Translations under genes and position numbers: made by a program
Shown here: positions 33,672-45,567 of the stretch, one piece after another
How positions within the stretch are numbered: position 1 is the stretch's first letter
How the letters are laid out: each line of letters opens with the position of its first letter
Notes under the pieces: generated by a model
Database searches by the model: none
What the model was told of the DNA's origin: nothing
Seen by the model: the letters and a program-made list of their open reading frames with translations, nothing else
Source of the DNA: Sparassis latifolia
Lineage: Eukaryota; Basidiomycota; Agaricomycetes; Polyporales; Sparassidaceae
Assembly: GCA_018466975.1 (NCBI GenBank)
Contig: CM031561.1
Location: 4,216,001 to 4,280,000 of the forward strand
Direction: 5' to 3'
DNA: 64,000 bases

Positions 33672-35220
33672 ATGTCTCTAGATCTATTCTCCTTCCTGGC
33701 CCGTCTACGTAAGGTCGGTATACTCACATTCTCAGACTTATCCTTCCGTAAACTCAAATGTGACTAGGGCAGACGAACAACCCGCCAGTGGTCGAGAAGG
33801 GCGCAAATCCGCTAAGATTCGGGTTGCTGGGTGCTGCCAAAATTGCGCCAGATGCCATTGTGAAGCCCATACAATGCCACGAAGATGCAGTGCTGGTTGC
33901 GGTCGCTGCGCGAGATCAGCGACGAGTTGAGGCGTTCGGGAGAAAGTGGGGCATTCCGAAGACATACGATGGTTCTAACGCATACCAAGGTGGGTGACTC
34001 AAAGAGCCAGCATAATACAACAAGATTCGATGCTTTGAAGTTAGACCTGCTTGACAATACGGAGATTGACGCGGTCTACGTTGCTGTAATGTCCATGCCA
34101 TTCTGCTCTTCGGGTGGGCTTAGATACTTTGTTTCGTTTGCAGCTGCCCAATGCTCTTCACTATGAATGGACAATGAAGGCTCTTACGGCGGGCAAACAT
34201 GTTCTTTGCGAGAAGCCAATCGCCAACAATGAAGAAGAGGCACACAAGATGTTCGCTCTCGCTCAGGAGAAGAACTTGCTCCTCATTGAGACATGGCAGC
34301 CTCAGTGCGTTCCCCTCTCCTTTCAATTCTATGGCTGTAGGCGCCGTATTGAGACGTCATCCCTGCAGTTTCCATCCTGCCGTCTATCGAACGAAGGAAA
34401 TTATCGAAGAGGGCGCCCTTGGCAAGATTGTGAAAATGGAGGGACATCTGTGTGTTTGGAGCTCTACCTTTGGCAAGGATGACATCAGATTCAAATACGG
34501 ACTCGGCGGCGGCGCGCTGATGGATCTCGGGCGTAAGTCGTGTTCTACCCATGCACTGACAGCGCCTTACCAGTTACCACCGTGCATTAGCATACCCAAT
34601 CAACCTCTTGCGCTATCTCTCTTCGTCCGAACCAACAGTGGAGTCGGCTACGACCATCTGCCGCTCCAAGAACATTGACAAGCGCGTTAAAGCGCACCTG
34701 ACCTTCGCGGAATCCATACCCGCGGTTGTTATCGTTGACTCCGGAATGGATGGCTGGGGCCCGCTGCAGCTGCTCCCACCGTGGCCGAAGGTGCACGGAC
34801 GCGTGGAGTGCGAGAATGGTACAGTGGAGATATTCAACTATCCGCTACCGAGCTTGTATCACTCCATCACGGTCACATTGACAGGAGGGAAGGCGGGGAC
34901 TGAGCGTGTTTGGAAGCCACAGGATGGAAGGGGAGAGGGTTGGTGGTCTGCGTAGGTGTTTCTCGGAATCTTCGTGTCGTTTTCGCTCATTGAACTTGGT
35001 ACAGGTACCGCTATCAACTGGAGGCCTTCATCGACAAGGTGCGCGGTCGCGAACCGCAGGCCTGGCGGACGGCAGAAGACTCTATCAATTCGATGCGTAT
35101 TATTGACGCGATATATACTAAGGTACGTTTCATGCACAATATTTCTGACCATGTAAAGTGTATGTGTCTGGTGTATAGAGCGGTCTTCCTCTCCGTCAGA
35201 CGTCGCAGTTTGAGCTTTGA
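33672..35220 (+). CDS. Gfo/Idh/MocA-family NAD(P)-dependent dehydrogenase
   Basis: Eight exons: 33672-33708, 33768-33989, 34045-34085, 34144-34304, 34369-34532, 34591-34951, 35005-35122, 35179-35220, giving 381 aa. The fold is a dinucleotide-binding domain followed by a larger substrate/dimer domain. The nucleotide motif is FGLLGAAKIAPDAIVKP. The catalytic-region motif GKHVLCEKPIAN and FHPAVYRTKEIIEEGALG follow. Fungal relatives are annotated as trans-1,2-dihydrodiol or D-xylose 1-dehydrogenase (NADP+). The sequence does not decide the substrate. The acceptor of the sixth exon (TTAG at 34590) is inferred from frame and gives LGPYPINLLRYL. Confidence 0.9.
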
Positions 35221-35743
35221 AACCTTCGCCTGCGATTTGGCCTTGGCAGGCAAATTGCGGGGTTTTCACAGGCAATGTTTATAATCACATCGGTAGGCTT
35301 CATCGTTTGTTGCAACGGACTTACTCTCTTGACGATCCATGTATTGTACGTTCACCTACATAATACCCATCTGTCTCATCTCAAGCGGGCTCGCTCTATC
35401 CCTTCTAGTCGGAATTAAAGAGATTCCGATTTTGCGCGCTCTTCTGCAGATTATCTAGTAGTTTGAGATGGCAAAGTTATGTGGTGAGACACTCCAGCGC
35501 GAGATTGGACGCTGAAACATTTTACGGAAGATCTGGAACACGACGACCAGCTGACGGTGTAAACTCTGGATCATCCTCGACTAATCCTCGACTTCTGTGT
35601 TCGCAACAGTACGTATGGCTATGCTCACAAATTTAGAGCTGCCCTAGCCTCGATCGCGACGGTTGTGATAGTAAGTCGCCGAGGTGGACGAGGTCAACAC
35701 GATCCGAGGCGCTCTCCCCAGCATCGTGTGCTCTGTCTCCTCA
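35221..35743. other. Intergenic, promoter side of ERG26
   Basis: No gene seen. The interval lies between two plus-strand genes. Confidence 0.5.
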
Positions 35744-36957
35744 ATGCCAGACTCATACCTCATCACTGGCGGTAACGGTCTGCTCGGTCGCCAGATCGTG
35801 CGGCTACTGCTCGAGCGCGGCGAGACCTCCGTCGCAGTGTTCGACGTGCGCGTCGCGCCGGGTGACCTCGACGAACGCGTGCGCGTCTTCACAGGCGACA
35901 TCACGAAGGACCACGAAATCGACCAGGCCATACAGGACGTGCGTCGCATATCGTGCATCGCTCTCTCCTCTGACATTGTCCACAGTGCCAGGCGACTTGC
36001 ATCATTCACACAGCAGCACTGATTGGGTTTACTGGCCACGGGCGCGACCTGCTCTACCGCGTCAACGTCGGCGGCACAAAACTGGTTGTCGATGCGGCTG
36101 TTGCGCACGGGGTGTCGAAGCTGGTGTACACCAGCAGTGCAAGTGCCGTGTTCGCTGGAAAGGACCAAGCGGGCGTCGACGAGACCGTGCCATACCCGGA
36201 AAAGCCGCTAGACGAATATAGCGACTCAAAGGCGCAGGGCGAACGGATCGTGCTCGAGGCCAACGGGCGGGGAAGCCTGCGCACCTGCGCGCTGCGCGTC
36301 GCGGGCCTTTTCGGGTGCGCAATTATGCATCCCCTTCTACACCGATGACGCGCTGACGACGACTGTAGGCCGGGCGACCGCGTGGCGGTACCCGGGTACA
36401 TGGGGGCGCTCCAGCGCGGGCGCACGAACACGCAAATTGGGAACAACACGAACGTGTTCGACAACACCTACATCGACAATGCCGCGTACGCGCACCTCCT
36501 CGCGGCGGACCGGCTCGATCCCGCACACCCGAAGCACGCGCGTGTCGCAGGCGAGCCGTTCTTCATCACAAATGGCGAGCCGCGGCGGTTCTGGGACGTG
36601 CCCCGCGCCTTCTGGGGCGCCGCGGGTTGGCAGGAGCCCAAGAAATTCACGGTCATCCCCCGCCCCGTCGCGTTCTTCCTCGCGTCGATCCTCGAGTTCA
36701 TCGGGTGGCTGATCGGCTGGAAACCTCCGCTCACGCGGTACCTCGTCATCATCTGCACCACTACCAGGTGGTGTAACATTAGCAAGGCCAAGGATGCGCT
36801 GGATTATGAGCCCCTCGTCTCTCTTGACGAAGGGATCAAGCGTTCCGTGGAGGTGAGTCAAGTCTCACTCGCTGTCAGTGACAATACTGGAATTGATGTA
36901 TTGACCACTGGTTAGTGGTACTTCGAGAGCCGTAAGAGTACCAAAAAGCAACTATGA
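35744..36957 (+). CDS. ERG26: ERG26-like sterol-4-alpha-carboxylate 3-dehydrogenase (3-beta-HSD family)
   Basis: Four exons: 35744-35938, 35986-36314, 36369-36852, 36916-36957, giving 349 aa. Erg26 oxidatively decarboxylates C4-carboxysterols in ergosterol synthesis at the ER. The Rossmann motif is LITGGNGLLGRQIVRLLL at the N-terminus. The catalytic tyrosine and lysine are in EYSDSKAQGE (YxxxK), preceded by KLVYTSSASAVF. Further blocks are FDNTYIDNAAYAHLLA and GEPFFITNGEPRRFWD. A hydrophobic helix FFLASILEFIGWLIGW fits membrane association. Similar 3-beta-HSD paralogs exist in Agaricomycetes, so ERG26 itself versus a paralog is not certain. Confidence 0.88.
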
Positions 36958-37357
36958 AAACTGACATGCATGACCCCTCAAGGGTCCGAGCCTGACACGC
37001 ATCCTACTGCTCTTAACGTACATATCATTTTACGGATCGGACATTCGAACAGGATAATGCGCATTCATTATTTTTGGTCTTACTGGTGCATTTTGTCCGT
37101 TGAACTCCCGGGTATAATCTCAATATATCCAGTCTCTAGTGGAATTCATTCTGTGAACCTGTTCGAAGTACTGTGCAATTAATATCTAGGCAAGAAACCG
37201 TAGGTCCAGTACAATAACGATAGAAGGACTCCAATCCATAGCGATGTGCTTGAGATGCTCCTACCCTCGCGTCTATCCACATGTAGCAGCAGAGCGGCCC
37301 ACCCCAGACATGAGAAAATCTCGGCGGAGCCTGACGTACGAGAACGTGGAAATATGT
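36958..37357. other. Intergenic between convergent ERG26 and acid phosphatase
   Basis: 400 bp between the two stop codons, presumably both 3' UTRs. No gene seen. Confidence 0.5.
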
Positions 37358-39857
37358 CTAGGATGACCGGGCAGAAGGCACGGCGCATTCTGACTCCCAG
37401 TTTGTTGGCGTCAGCTCCCGCACGCGCTCGCGGAACGCAGCGAAGGTGCAAAACTCGGGTGAGCCAGGGAGGTGCTTGCCGTCTTGCGCGCACAGCGGTA
37501 GCGCGAGGTCTTTGTTCTGGTACCGCACGCGGACGTCTGCGGGTCACATCAATTAAGCCTAAGTTTGGTTCGCTCTGGAGAATAGAAGTATAGGAATGCA
37601 ACGCACAATGCTCGTTCTCGGGCTGAGGACGGTGGAAGAGCCCGAGGACGTTCTGCCAGGTTGATGTTGGTGGCTGCGGTTGCGACTGCTTCGTAACGCT
37701 CTCTCGCCTTCGGAAGAGCTCGAACGTAAGTGCTGACGAAAAAGCCGGCCATCTGCACACCGCAAGCCTCTCAGCAGCTGTGACCCATGCAAGACAGGCA
37801 GGCACACGTACTTCTCGTCATACACGTCGAGAGTGTTGCACAGCGCGGCGAGACACGTATCGTGCGTGCTGTGCACGAGGATCTTGAGCGGGTCCTGTGC
37901 GCCGCGCTCCGCCTTCGTCCGCATCTTGCCCGTCATATCGCTCAACAGTGGGCCCATGCCCAGTCTCCTCACTTCCTCGGACTTGTCTGCTCGTCGGGAA
38001 CAATAACGTTAGCGTACAAATTGCAGATAGCGAGTGGAGATCTCACACCCTGCAGAAGCAGTGTGGGTTAGCGGAAGTCGTGTAAAAGAGGCCGGACACT
38101 TACCTGCGAACCATTCGTGTACGACGGCTTTCTCCTGTCGCCAAGGACTGAGTCGCCCAAATTGGGCGCAAAATTCGAGCACGCACAATGAGATCCTTCA
38201 CACCGTTCTCCTTGAATTCCGGGGGATAGGGTATGCCGTGCGCCGCACACGCATTGATCTACGAGCCTATCAGCACGCAGGACATCCAGGAAGAGGAGAG
38301 TACGTGCAGTGTCGAGAACGCCAGACGCGCGCGGCTGTCCGTCGAGCCTGATAGGGTTCCCGTTGATGTACTTCGAGATTTTCTTGTCGAGCGGTTCGAG
38401 GCTGGTATTCCATGCCGTAGCGGCGGCTGCAATACTGATGAGGTTGGCATGCACGGCAGAGCGCGGTAACTACCTTTCGCATAGCTGACAATAAGCACCT
38501 CGAGCCGTTTGCACGCGTTCGTGTTCCCGAAGAGGTTTTCTTCCTTCGCATTACTGAGTCTTTTGGTGAGCAGAGCACGACTGAAGCGAGAGAAAAGGGA
38601 GGCTTGCCGTATCTTGATTTGCGGAACGAAGTCGTTTGAGGACTTGGACGCGGGATACAAGCCATGCATGACGTGCTGCAGCGATTCGATCGTCCGCGGC
38701 ACGTTCGTCGAGCGGAAGTAAGCCTCGTCATTGGACTTGGCGATGTCGGGTAGGAAACTTAACCTGTGACATACTTGTATGAAGGGTACTCGGTGACTCG
38801 GACGGACACGACTCACCGATTAACGTAGAGCTGCCTCAGCGCGCGTCCGTAGTTGTACGTCGACTGTGAAGAGACAAGGGTGAGTCATATCGCTACAAGC
38901 TTTATGAGGGAAATGAGCTTAGGGTGCTGCATACCTGTCTTCCGATGTCGGTCAATTCACCCAGCAGACTTGAGTGTAATCAATAATCATATTATTGCCG
39001 TCAACCATAATAGAACAGAGTACCCTCGGAGGAATAGGAACAACGGCGATAAAAATAGACAAACTGGGCATAACTGACTCACCATTCGCCCATCACAACG
39101 GTCCCATCGCGTCGCTCCACGACGCGTCGCGTCTGCAGCGTCTCGTCAGTCTCTCCCCCTTCCTGTCCAGCCACTCTGGGCAGTTCGGGCGTCTGGTTGC
39201 TGCCACTGGCGACAGCGGCGCGGAACTGGTGGGCAGCGTTGCAAAATAGCCAGTGCTCGGGTATGGATGCGGGTGGCTCTGCCATGCGCACACGTACTGG
39301 CGTTCGCTCACCTGCTCCTTTCGTCAGCATTGAAAATTTAAAGAGGGAATAAACGCGTGGAAGCATCTTGCGTATACGTTTAAATCGATACTTTCGTCCT
39401 CGTTAACCCTGTACGCAAGCATCATAAACACGACACGACGCTCTCCAGACGTTCGGATGGCCAGCGTGTTGTCACTCATGACACGATCCGTGACAGCGAT
39501 CCACATTCGCCGACACCGCAATGTCGATTCAGAGCAGATCGAGGGCGTATTTATGAGACAATGGTGTGCCAGATGCAGACGGCTTCGTATAGACGCTGAG
39601 GGAAATCACGCACCGTGTCTCATGTAGATGTGTACCTGCTGTAGCTCGAGTTCCGGCGGTGCAATAGCATACCCGTCGACGTCGAGCGGGACATGGCCAA
39701 TGCCCGAAGTCTCTGTGTTGAACGACGCGCTAGCATTCTGCCACGCGCTGTCCTCGCTGCGCATAACCGAGTGTGACGCAAATACTCCGGGATGAGAATG
39801 TAACTGAATGAGAAAAGGCAGGCCTAAAGAGAGACAGGTTAAGGAGAATGCAAACAT
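37358..39857 (-). CDS. Histidine acid phosphatase (lysophosphatidic acid phosphatase type)
   Basis: Multi-exon minus-strand gene ending at 37358. The signature HIYMRHG is split from ERTPVR by a 302-nt intron (39613-39312), together forming RHGxRTP, whose His is the phospho-accepting nucleophile. The proton-donor HD is in ILVHSTHDTC. Other family blocks are LTDIGRQSTYNYG-type text near 38850, YFRSTNVPRTIESLQHVMHG, IRLDGQPRASG and RWPAFTSFVTFELF. The start at 39857 gives a hydrophobic N-terminus (LSLGLPFLIQL) that may be a signal sequence; a later Met (MRSEDSAW) is an alternative. Internal exons were followed by motif order and not all splice sites were fixed. Confidence 0.85.
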
Positions 39858-40366
39858 GCATACAGGCCGCAGTGGCGTTGAGAAGGTGTACTTTGCAAGA
39901 CCAAGGTTCGAAGGTGGAGAGCGGTCCCGTGCGCGCTCCGTGGTTACGGTTTCGCCAAACGCACCAAAGCGCGTATCAGCTTTCTTCGAGACTTATCGAT
40001 GCATTGGAAATATGAATTTTGTTGTTGAGGTCTGTCGTCGAGGATAGATCAGGACATTAATGTTGAGTATAATTTGAACTTGTTGCAGATAGCGACACTC
40101 TTCCAAATAATAAATAGACGTCATAAATGAACAGTCTGGCCATTCGTTGTGTTACGTTGTTGTAACCGTCAATAGTTGAACACTGGAGAATGTAGCTGGT
40201 AGTTCTGGAAACAAACACGATTCTATTCCCATTCAAAACTTCTTGCTCTCCTTGGTAGCTTAGCGTACGAATACAATAGTGCTGGTCGGGAATGGTGATA
40301 CATCGTAGTAAAGTGCATCACCAGCCACAAGAACATAGCAACATGAGTCACTGGAGACCGAACATC
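39858..40366. other. Intergenic, no gene seen
   Basis: AT-richer stretch between two minus-strand genes. No supported feature. Confidence 0.5.
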
Positions 40367-41717
40367 CTACATCCCACCAAGCGCCAACTCCACGTCCGCC
40401 TTCGCAGGTATATCGTCTGGCACATCGCGGCGCGTCTCAATCGTCTTGGTGATCTCGATGTCGATGTGGTCGGCAAGCGGGACACGGTGATCCACCCCCC
40501 GCGTCTCCAATTGGTATACGTCGTGTTCAAGGCTCCTGCCTGCAGAGACGGCACTGCGCAAGTCGTGACTCGAGAACCCGCGCATGCGCAACTGCCCGGA
40601 GCAGTGCGACGAAGACATGTCTGTCTGGATGATCCCCAGGTGGACTTGGCGGAAGATGCGCGTAGCCATGGCATTCTTCAGGGCGATATTGGGAATCGGG
40701 AACATCGCACGGAAGACGGGAGATGTATGGGGCGAGAGGATCATTGACATCGTCACCACGCCCATTGCGACGGATACGCTGAGGAGAACAGGTCATTTTG
40801 GTAATCGCGCAGCCAGACGGGAGAAATGAGTCCGCACAAGTAGTACCACTGACCGCCCTGTAAGAGCAGTTTCGATATTCTCGGAAGCCCGTCGCCTCGG
40901 ACGAACGCCCTGAATCGATCCCTTAGGCTGCTTCCCTGCATCGAGGACGATGCGAGCCTGTATGAAATGGCGAAAAAGGAGAGTGTGTCGGATGTGACAC
41001 TGGAAATCACGACCAAAGAGCCAAAGAACTTTACGCCGGAGTCGATGCACCAGTCCGTTGTGCCTATGTGCATCCCAGTGAGGGAAAAGGGAATCAAAAA
41101 GGCGGTGCCGAGAATAAAGAGCCATAGGACCCCAAAGATCACCGCGACAATCCTTGAGTTGTGGAAAACCGCACAGATACGCAGATAGAAGAGCGCCGAT
41201 GTAGACGGAACGCTGATGGTGAGGGACCAAGTCATGACATCCAGAAGTATCTCGCAGGAGCCTACGGGAGCGGCTGCAGGAGAACGAAATCAAAATATAT
41301 CTCGACCACTTGATGAGGTGGATGAACCCTGAAATATGACGCTAGTCAAAAGGAAAGAGAAAACGCTTATCCTGAATTTCATGACTGAGATAAACGGATT
41401 TCCAGAAGTCACGTATAATTGAATAAGCTTACCGAGAGGTAGAATAAATAATGCTGGAAGGACAGATGGGTGCCTTGGATATGATCTTGTACTCGTCCGG
41501 CCAAGCAATCATCCAATCCCAGATAAATACCTGAGAAGGAAGTAGGTCAGCCGACGGGTGCAGAGACTTGTATGTCAAAATGCAACACTCCGCCTACCGA
41601 GAGAGAAGCTACATAGAGGTAGCGTGAACCCTCGTATTGATTGGCGGCGGCAGGCGATAGCCACGCCAGAGAAGTGTATGGGTTGGGCAGTTGTTGAGGG
41701 GACGGTACAGTAGCCAT
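40367..41717 (-). CDS. DUF6533-like multi-pass membrane protein
   Basis: Start at 41717 (MATVPSPQQLPNPYTSLAW), stop at 40367, several exons. The order of segments is FIWDW...DEYKII, then a run of hydrophobic helices such as IVAVIFGVLWLFILGTAFLI and GSLVVISSVTSDTLSFFAI, then a loop RDRFRAFVRGDGLPRISKLL and LLQGGQWYYL. The end reads MFPIPNIALKNAMATRIFR followed by a hydrophilic tail. This is the pattern of a large family of seven-helix proteins found in Agaricomycetes, often annotated with DUF6533. Their function is unknown; a receptor-like role is only a guess. Confidence 0.75.
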
Positions 41718-42286
41718 GGTTGAGCGACCGTGAGTACAGATGGGACCGGTACTCCAGAAAGAACCACTGGTCACTACTATATACCGATGAGCATGGGACT
41801 TCCTATGGTCCCAGAATGCCAACTGATACATGGGGCAGTGTGGGTAAACTTAAACCCACTCGAACACAACGTTGGTGGGTTGATGTGCATTGAGATGTTA
41901 TCACGCTATCTGCTATTAGACGATTCAAATTTTGAAGATAAACACATACAATTGCTTCGAATTTAATTTGTGAGTGCGGCATCATCTGTGCGAACCAGTT
42001 AGTCGCTCACACTGGACCTTATCGCGCGGCCTGAATCAGCCACTAAGTTATTGATCACATACGGACAGATAATCACAGCATGCTTGTATACAGGTCGCCA
42101 GCGATGGTGGAGACACTTTGCTGATGCAGTGAGCGAGTTGTATTCTTCCCGAGGCCTCGGTACAATGGTGCTGTGCACATCTGTTGAACACGACCAAGAA
42201 CAAGGACCGTCAAAGAAACGGTAGCTTCATTGGCTGTGCCACCCTTCTGCGTCTTCTGCAGGATCCAAAAAAAAAGATTGCATTAG
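41718..42286. other. Intergenic, no gene seen
   Basis: Upstream region of the DUF6533-like gene and left flank of the hAT-like element. No supported feature. Confidence 0.4.
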
Positions 42287-44472
42287 ATGATCATCAGCAA
42301 AAGTGCACTTCTGTTACCATCGGTTACATAGCATCGTAATCTAGGAAATCCGTTACAACACTCGAAATTATTGAGCAAAGTTGTAATGGATTGTAACTTC
42401 TCTACGGGGGTTCCGAATATTTCCCAATGTTTCAAAATATTTGGTAATCCATTCGCAATGTACACAATCTATTCCGAATACCTGGAATGTTTGGGACTCA
42501 TTACCATGGATTCCCAGGTTTATAAGGCATCGTGATGGGATTGTAAGCAGTGGCAATGTCAGGGGACAACTTATAATGGCTGTACAAATAGACTTACTCC
42601 CAGTGGACAGAGCACAGGACAGGAAATATAGTAATCATTGCGGCAAATACAACATAACATACAACAGGTGTGACTACATATGAATACAGAGAGTTCACCA
42701 CAGTCCGCATGAGTGCCAAATAGAACAGGAGAGCAGTGCAAAACCTAAAGAGAGCACAAAACCGGAACACCACGAGCTGGCACGAGAGCAGGATGACCAT
42801 CGAGAGGTGAGCTGGATGTCCGAGAGAGCACAAAGGTTGAGAAAGTGCCACCGCAAGGAGAAGCGGCAGCGAGGAACAGAGGCGGTGAAATCTCAACGAC
42901 GAGGGCCAACAAGACCATCCAGGAGAGGGTAGCAAGAGTACAGAAATCCAAAGGCAGTCTGTGCAGAATGCTGTGAGATAGTGCTACACTTGGTGCATAC
43001 ATTGAGGTCAGTGAACCTGGGGCCTACCAACTGTAGTGTCATTCTTTCAAAGTTGACAGACCGTTGCTGTCGTTGCGGCAGTCTGAGCGCACATTCCTGC
43101 TGGCATCTGCACGAAAGACCTGTCTATAATAAAGGAATTTATTGGGTAAGTTGTCATGCAGGCAATGATACGTGCTCAATATGTCAGTTGAAACATTGTG
43201 AGCTTTGCGAAGACGAACCGGTCCAGTGCGGGCAGGCCTGCGGAGAGAGCGCATCAACTATGTTACCGTCTAGAGTGCACGATTACTCACTGGCTGGGCA
43301 TCGCGAGCCCGCTGCTGCTAGTATGGCCGGTGTCCAAATCTTGACTCGGTATATGCACCGTGGACGGTCGCGAAGTGTGAATTCTAGGCAGTTCAAAGGA
43401 TACTTAATAGTACATGCACTTGCTCAGGCTCGATCTGGTGTGGTGTATGCATCGAGAGCACTAGCTCCATGCATCATGATACAGCATGTACCATGATCCT
43501 GTTCCCAATTCATGACAGCAAAGACAAGACGGAACACATACTGCAGTCATACAGATAGGTGTGTGAGCAGTGGAAGGGCACAAGTGTGTCACTTTAAATG
43601 GACGAGAAGCTCCTAAGGCACGTCCTGCAGGAAGGGCACATATGTAGAATGAGAAGAGCAAAGCACTTGGTGGAAACGGTGTTAACGTTGGCGAGGCGCG
43701 CTTCTGCGGCGTCGTTGTCATTAATGTTGTCGTCAGAAAAGCGGCTGTGCCGCCAAGAATGTGTCAACATACAAGGAGGAATCAAAGCAGTGAAAGACAC
43801 CAGAAGAGACCGACCGCCTCTTATATGGCCGGGAGGAGAGAAGTGTACTACGTCATCACTGTTGAGTAGCTTCCAAATTGGGAAGAGTCACTTCGCAAGC
43901 CGACTGGGCCGTCACCGTGTGCCTTTGACTTTGACTACTTTGCTACGTACACAAGTTTGTCGGACCCAAGACCGCGTGAAGGGGCTGGTTTGCTCAAGGT
44001 CCTACTCATATTCCTGCCGGCCACAGAACATAGAATGGGCAGTGAATATTGGAACGAGGATATGCAAAGGATCTCGGAGTCGAAGAAACGGTATGGACGA
44101 GCTGGAGTCCGCAGGCAGGTAAATGACTGTCCTAGTGATAGTGGATCGTTCCGTGGACGTTGTTCTGTGCTCCCTTGTCGAATATTTCTTAAGTCTCTGC
44201 CTTCAGTATAATCACTATTAATCACCATGTTCGCTCAACATTACAAGCTCTTACAACTGCCTTACATAGGTTTATAGTGCATTGTAATGGCATTGCAATC
44301 AGTCATCTACGTTACCGAGCATTGCAACGAATTTGAAGGGATTACGAAGGTCGCAACGCAGCCCCATTATTCTAATGGCTTACGATGACATTCTAACCTG
44401 TTATCACATGCGGGCGAATACTACAATCGTCGGAATCCGTTGTAACAATTGTGCACTTTTGCTGATGATACT
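42287..44472. mobile_element. Candidate hAT-like non-autonomous element
   Basis: Perfect inverted ends ATCATCAGCAAAAGTGCAC occur at 42290-42308 and, inverted, at 44451-44469. If the element starts at CAGCAAAAG, the adjoining 8-mers are ATGATCAT (left) and ATGATACT (right), matching at 6 of 8 positions, which fits a worn hAT-type 8-bp target duplication. Both subterminal regions (about 42340-42560 and 44190-44450) are rich in short ATTGTAA/TTACAA motifs in both orientations, a common feature of hAT ends. No transposase domain is visible inside. Confidence 0.5.
42981..43496 (+). CDS. Cys-rich ORF inside the hAT-like element, unknown
   Basis: 171 codons with paired cysteines: DRCCRCG, CHAGNDTCSIC, KHCELC and QCGQAC, spacing that could bind zinc. 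No family recognised. The ORF sits in the middle of the candidate transposon, so it may be a captured piece, a remnant of a transposon protein, or chance. Coding status unproven. Confidence 0.3.
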   Translation: MLHLVHTLRSVNLGPTNCSVILSKLTDRCCRCGSLSAHSCWHLHERPVYNKGIYWVSCHAGNDTCSICQLKHCELCEDEPVQCGQACGESASTMLPSRVHDYSLAGHREPAAASMAGVQILTRYMHRGRSRSVNSRQFKGYLIVHALAQARSGVVYASRALAPCIMIQHVP

Positions 44473-45567
44473 CCGAGTCTGGGTATCATGGTCAAGTGAA
44501 GAAGATTGCTGCGATGCCTCTGCCATTCGCCACCATGATCGAACTCGAGGCCTTGCAAGGTGGCCTCACGGCCTGCTGTGAATATCTACTTCGAATCCTG
44601 GTTCAATGATAGTGTCTACGGGGACGTCGAGCAGACTGAGCGCTAACACTAGTTTCTGTATTTCCGCACACATGTGATCGGGGATTAGGTTCGTCACTTG
44701 GAGGGAGGGAGGGAGGTATATTCCGGCTTGGGTCCCAATCAGGAACGCCGGTTTACTGTACTATACATAGTGTCATCATAGCTACCAATGAAATTCAAAA
44801 CGCTCGCTATATGTGCATCCAGCTGCACTGAAGCGACCCTCCGCCCGGCGACAGGGCTCGAAGGACCCACACGAGATAAGAGTTGCCAGAGTACACGTCT
44901 ATCACGACCGCAGAGAGCTCTCAGAGGAAGAATATATATACTTATAGGGAGCTAGATGCGCATTGAAGCACGGTACAGTATCGCGGCTCTTCTGAGGCTG
45001 TAAGCTTGGGAAGCGGCCAGGATTTGGATGTAATCACTCCGTCAGCGAATTCTCATCAAGAACACCGTCACTTCCCCGAGTTACTATATTCAAGGAGTAA
45101 ACATGCATACCAGGCGAACTGAATTTGCTAGGCAATGACCAATGGCAGTTGCTAGATAAAAACACAGGTGTGTATCTTCCATTCTCTAAAATCATGAGAG
45201 CTGAAGGACTTCAACATTCGGGGGGCGCAGGGGTGCAGGGGGACTGTTTAATCCCTGGGATGACACGGACAGGTCGATCTCCTCTAAGAACCCACTAGCA
45301 GAGCTAGCGGGAATATCGACATGACACGTTTGTGACTGAGGACGCTCCCCAGCTAACTTACCACACTGCAGAAGAAGTCCACACCACGGTACGTGGTATA
45401 CTTACAATGACACACGATCCGAACAAACGACGAAAACAGAACGACTTGCACAGCGAAAGGGGGGTATCATACTTTGTAATACAGTCCAAAGCCCATGATA
45501 CTCAGTACAACACGGAACACTTCATCTTCTTCTGCTTGCTCGAGTGTTCACTCCTGATTTGCACGAA
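44473..45567. other. 1.1-kb stretch without a gene
   Basis: No ORF with a domain or splice partners. A GGGAGGGAGGGAGG purine run lies near 44700. Confidence 0.5.
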
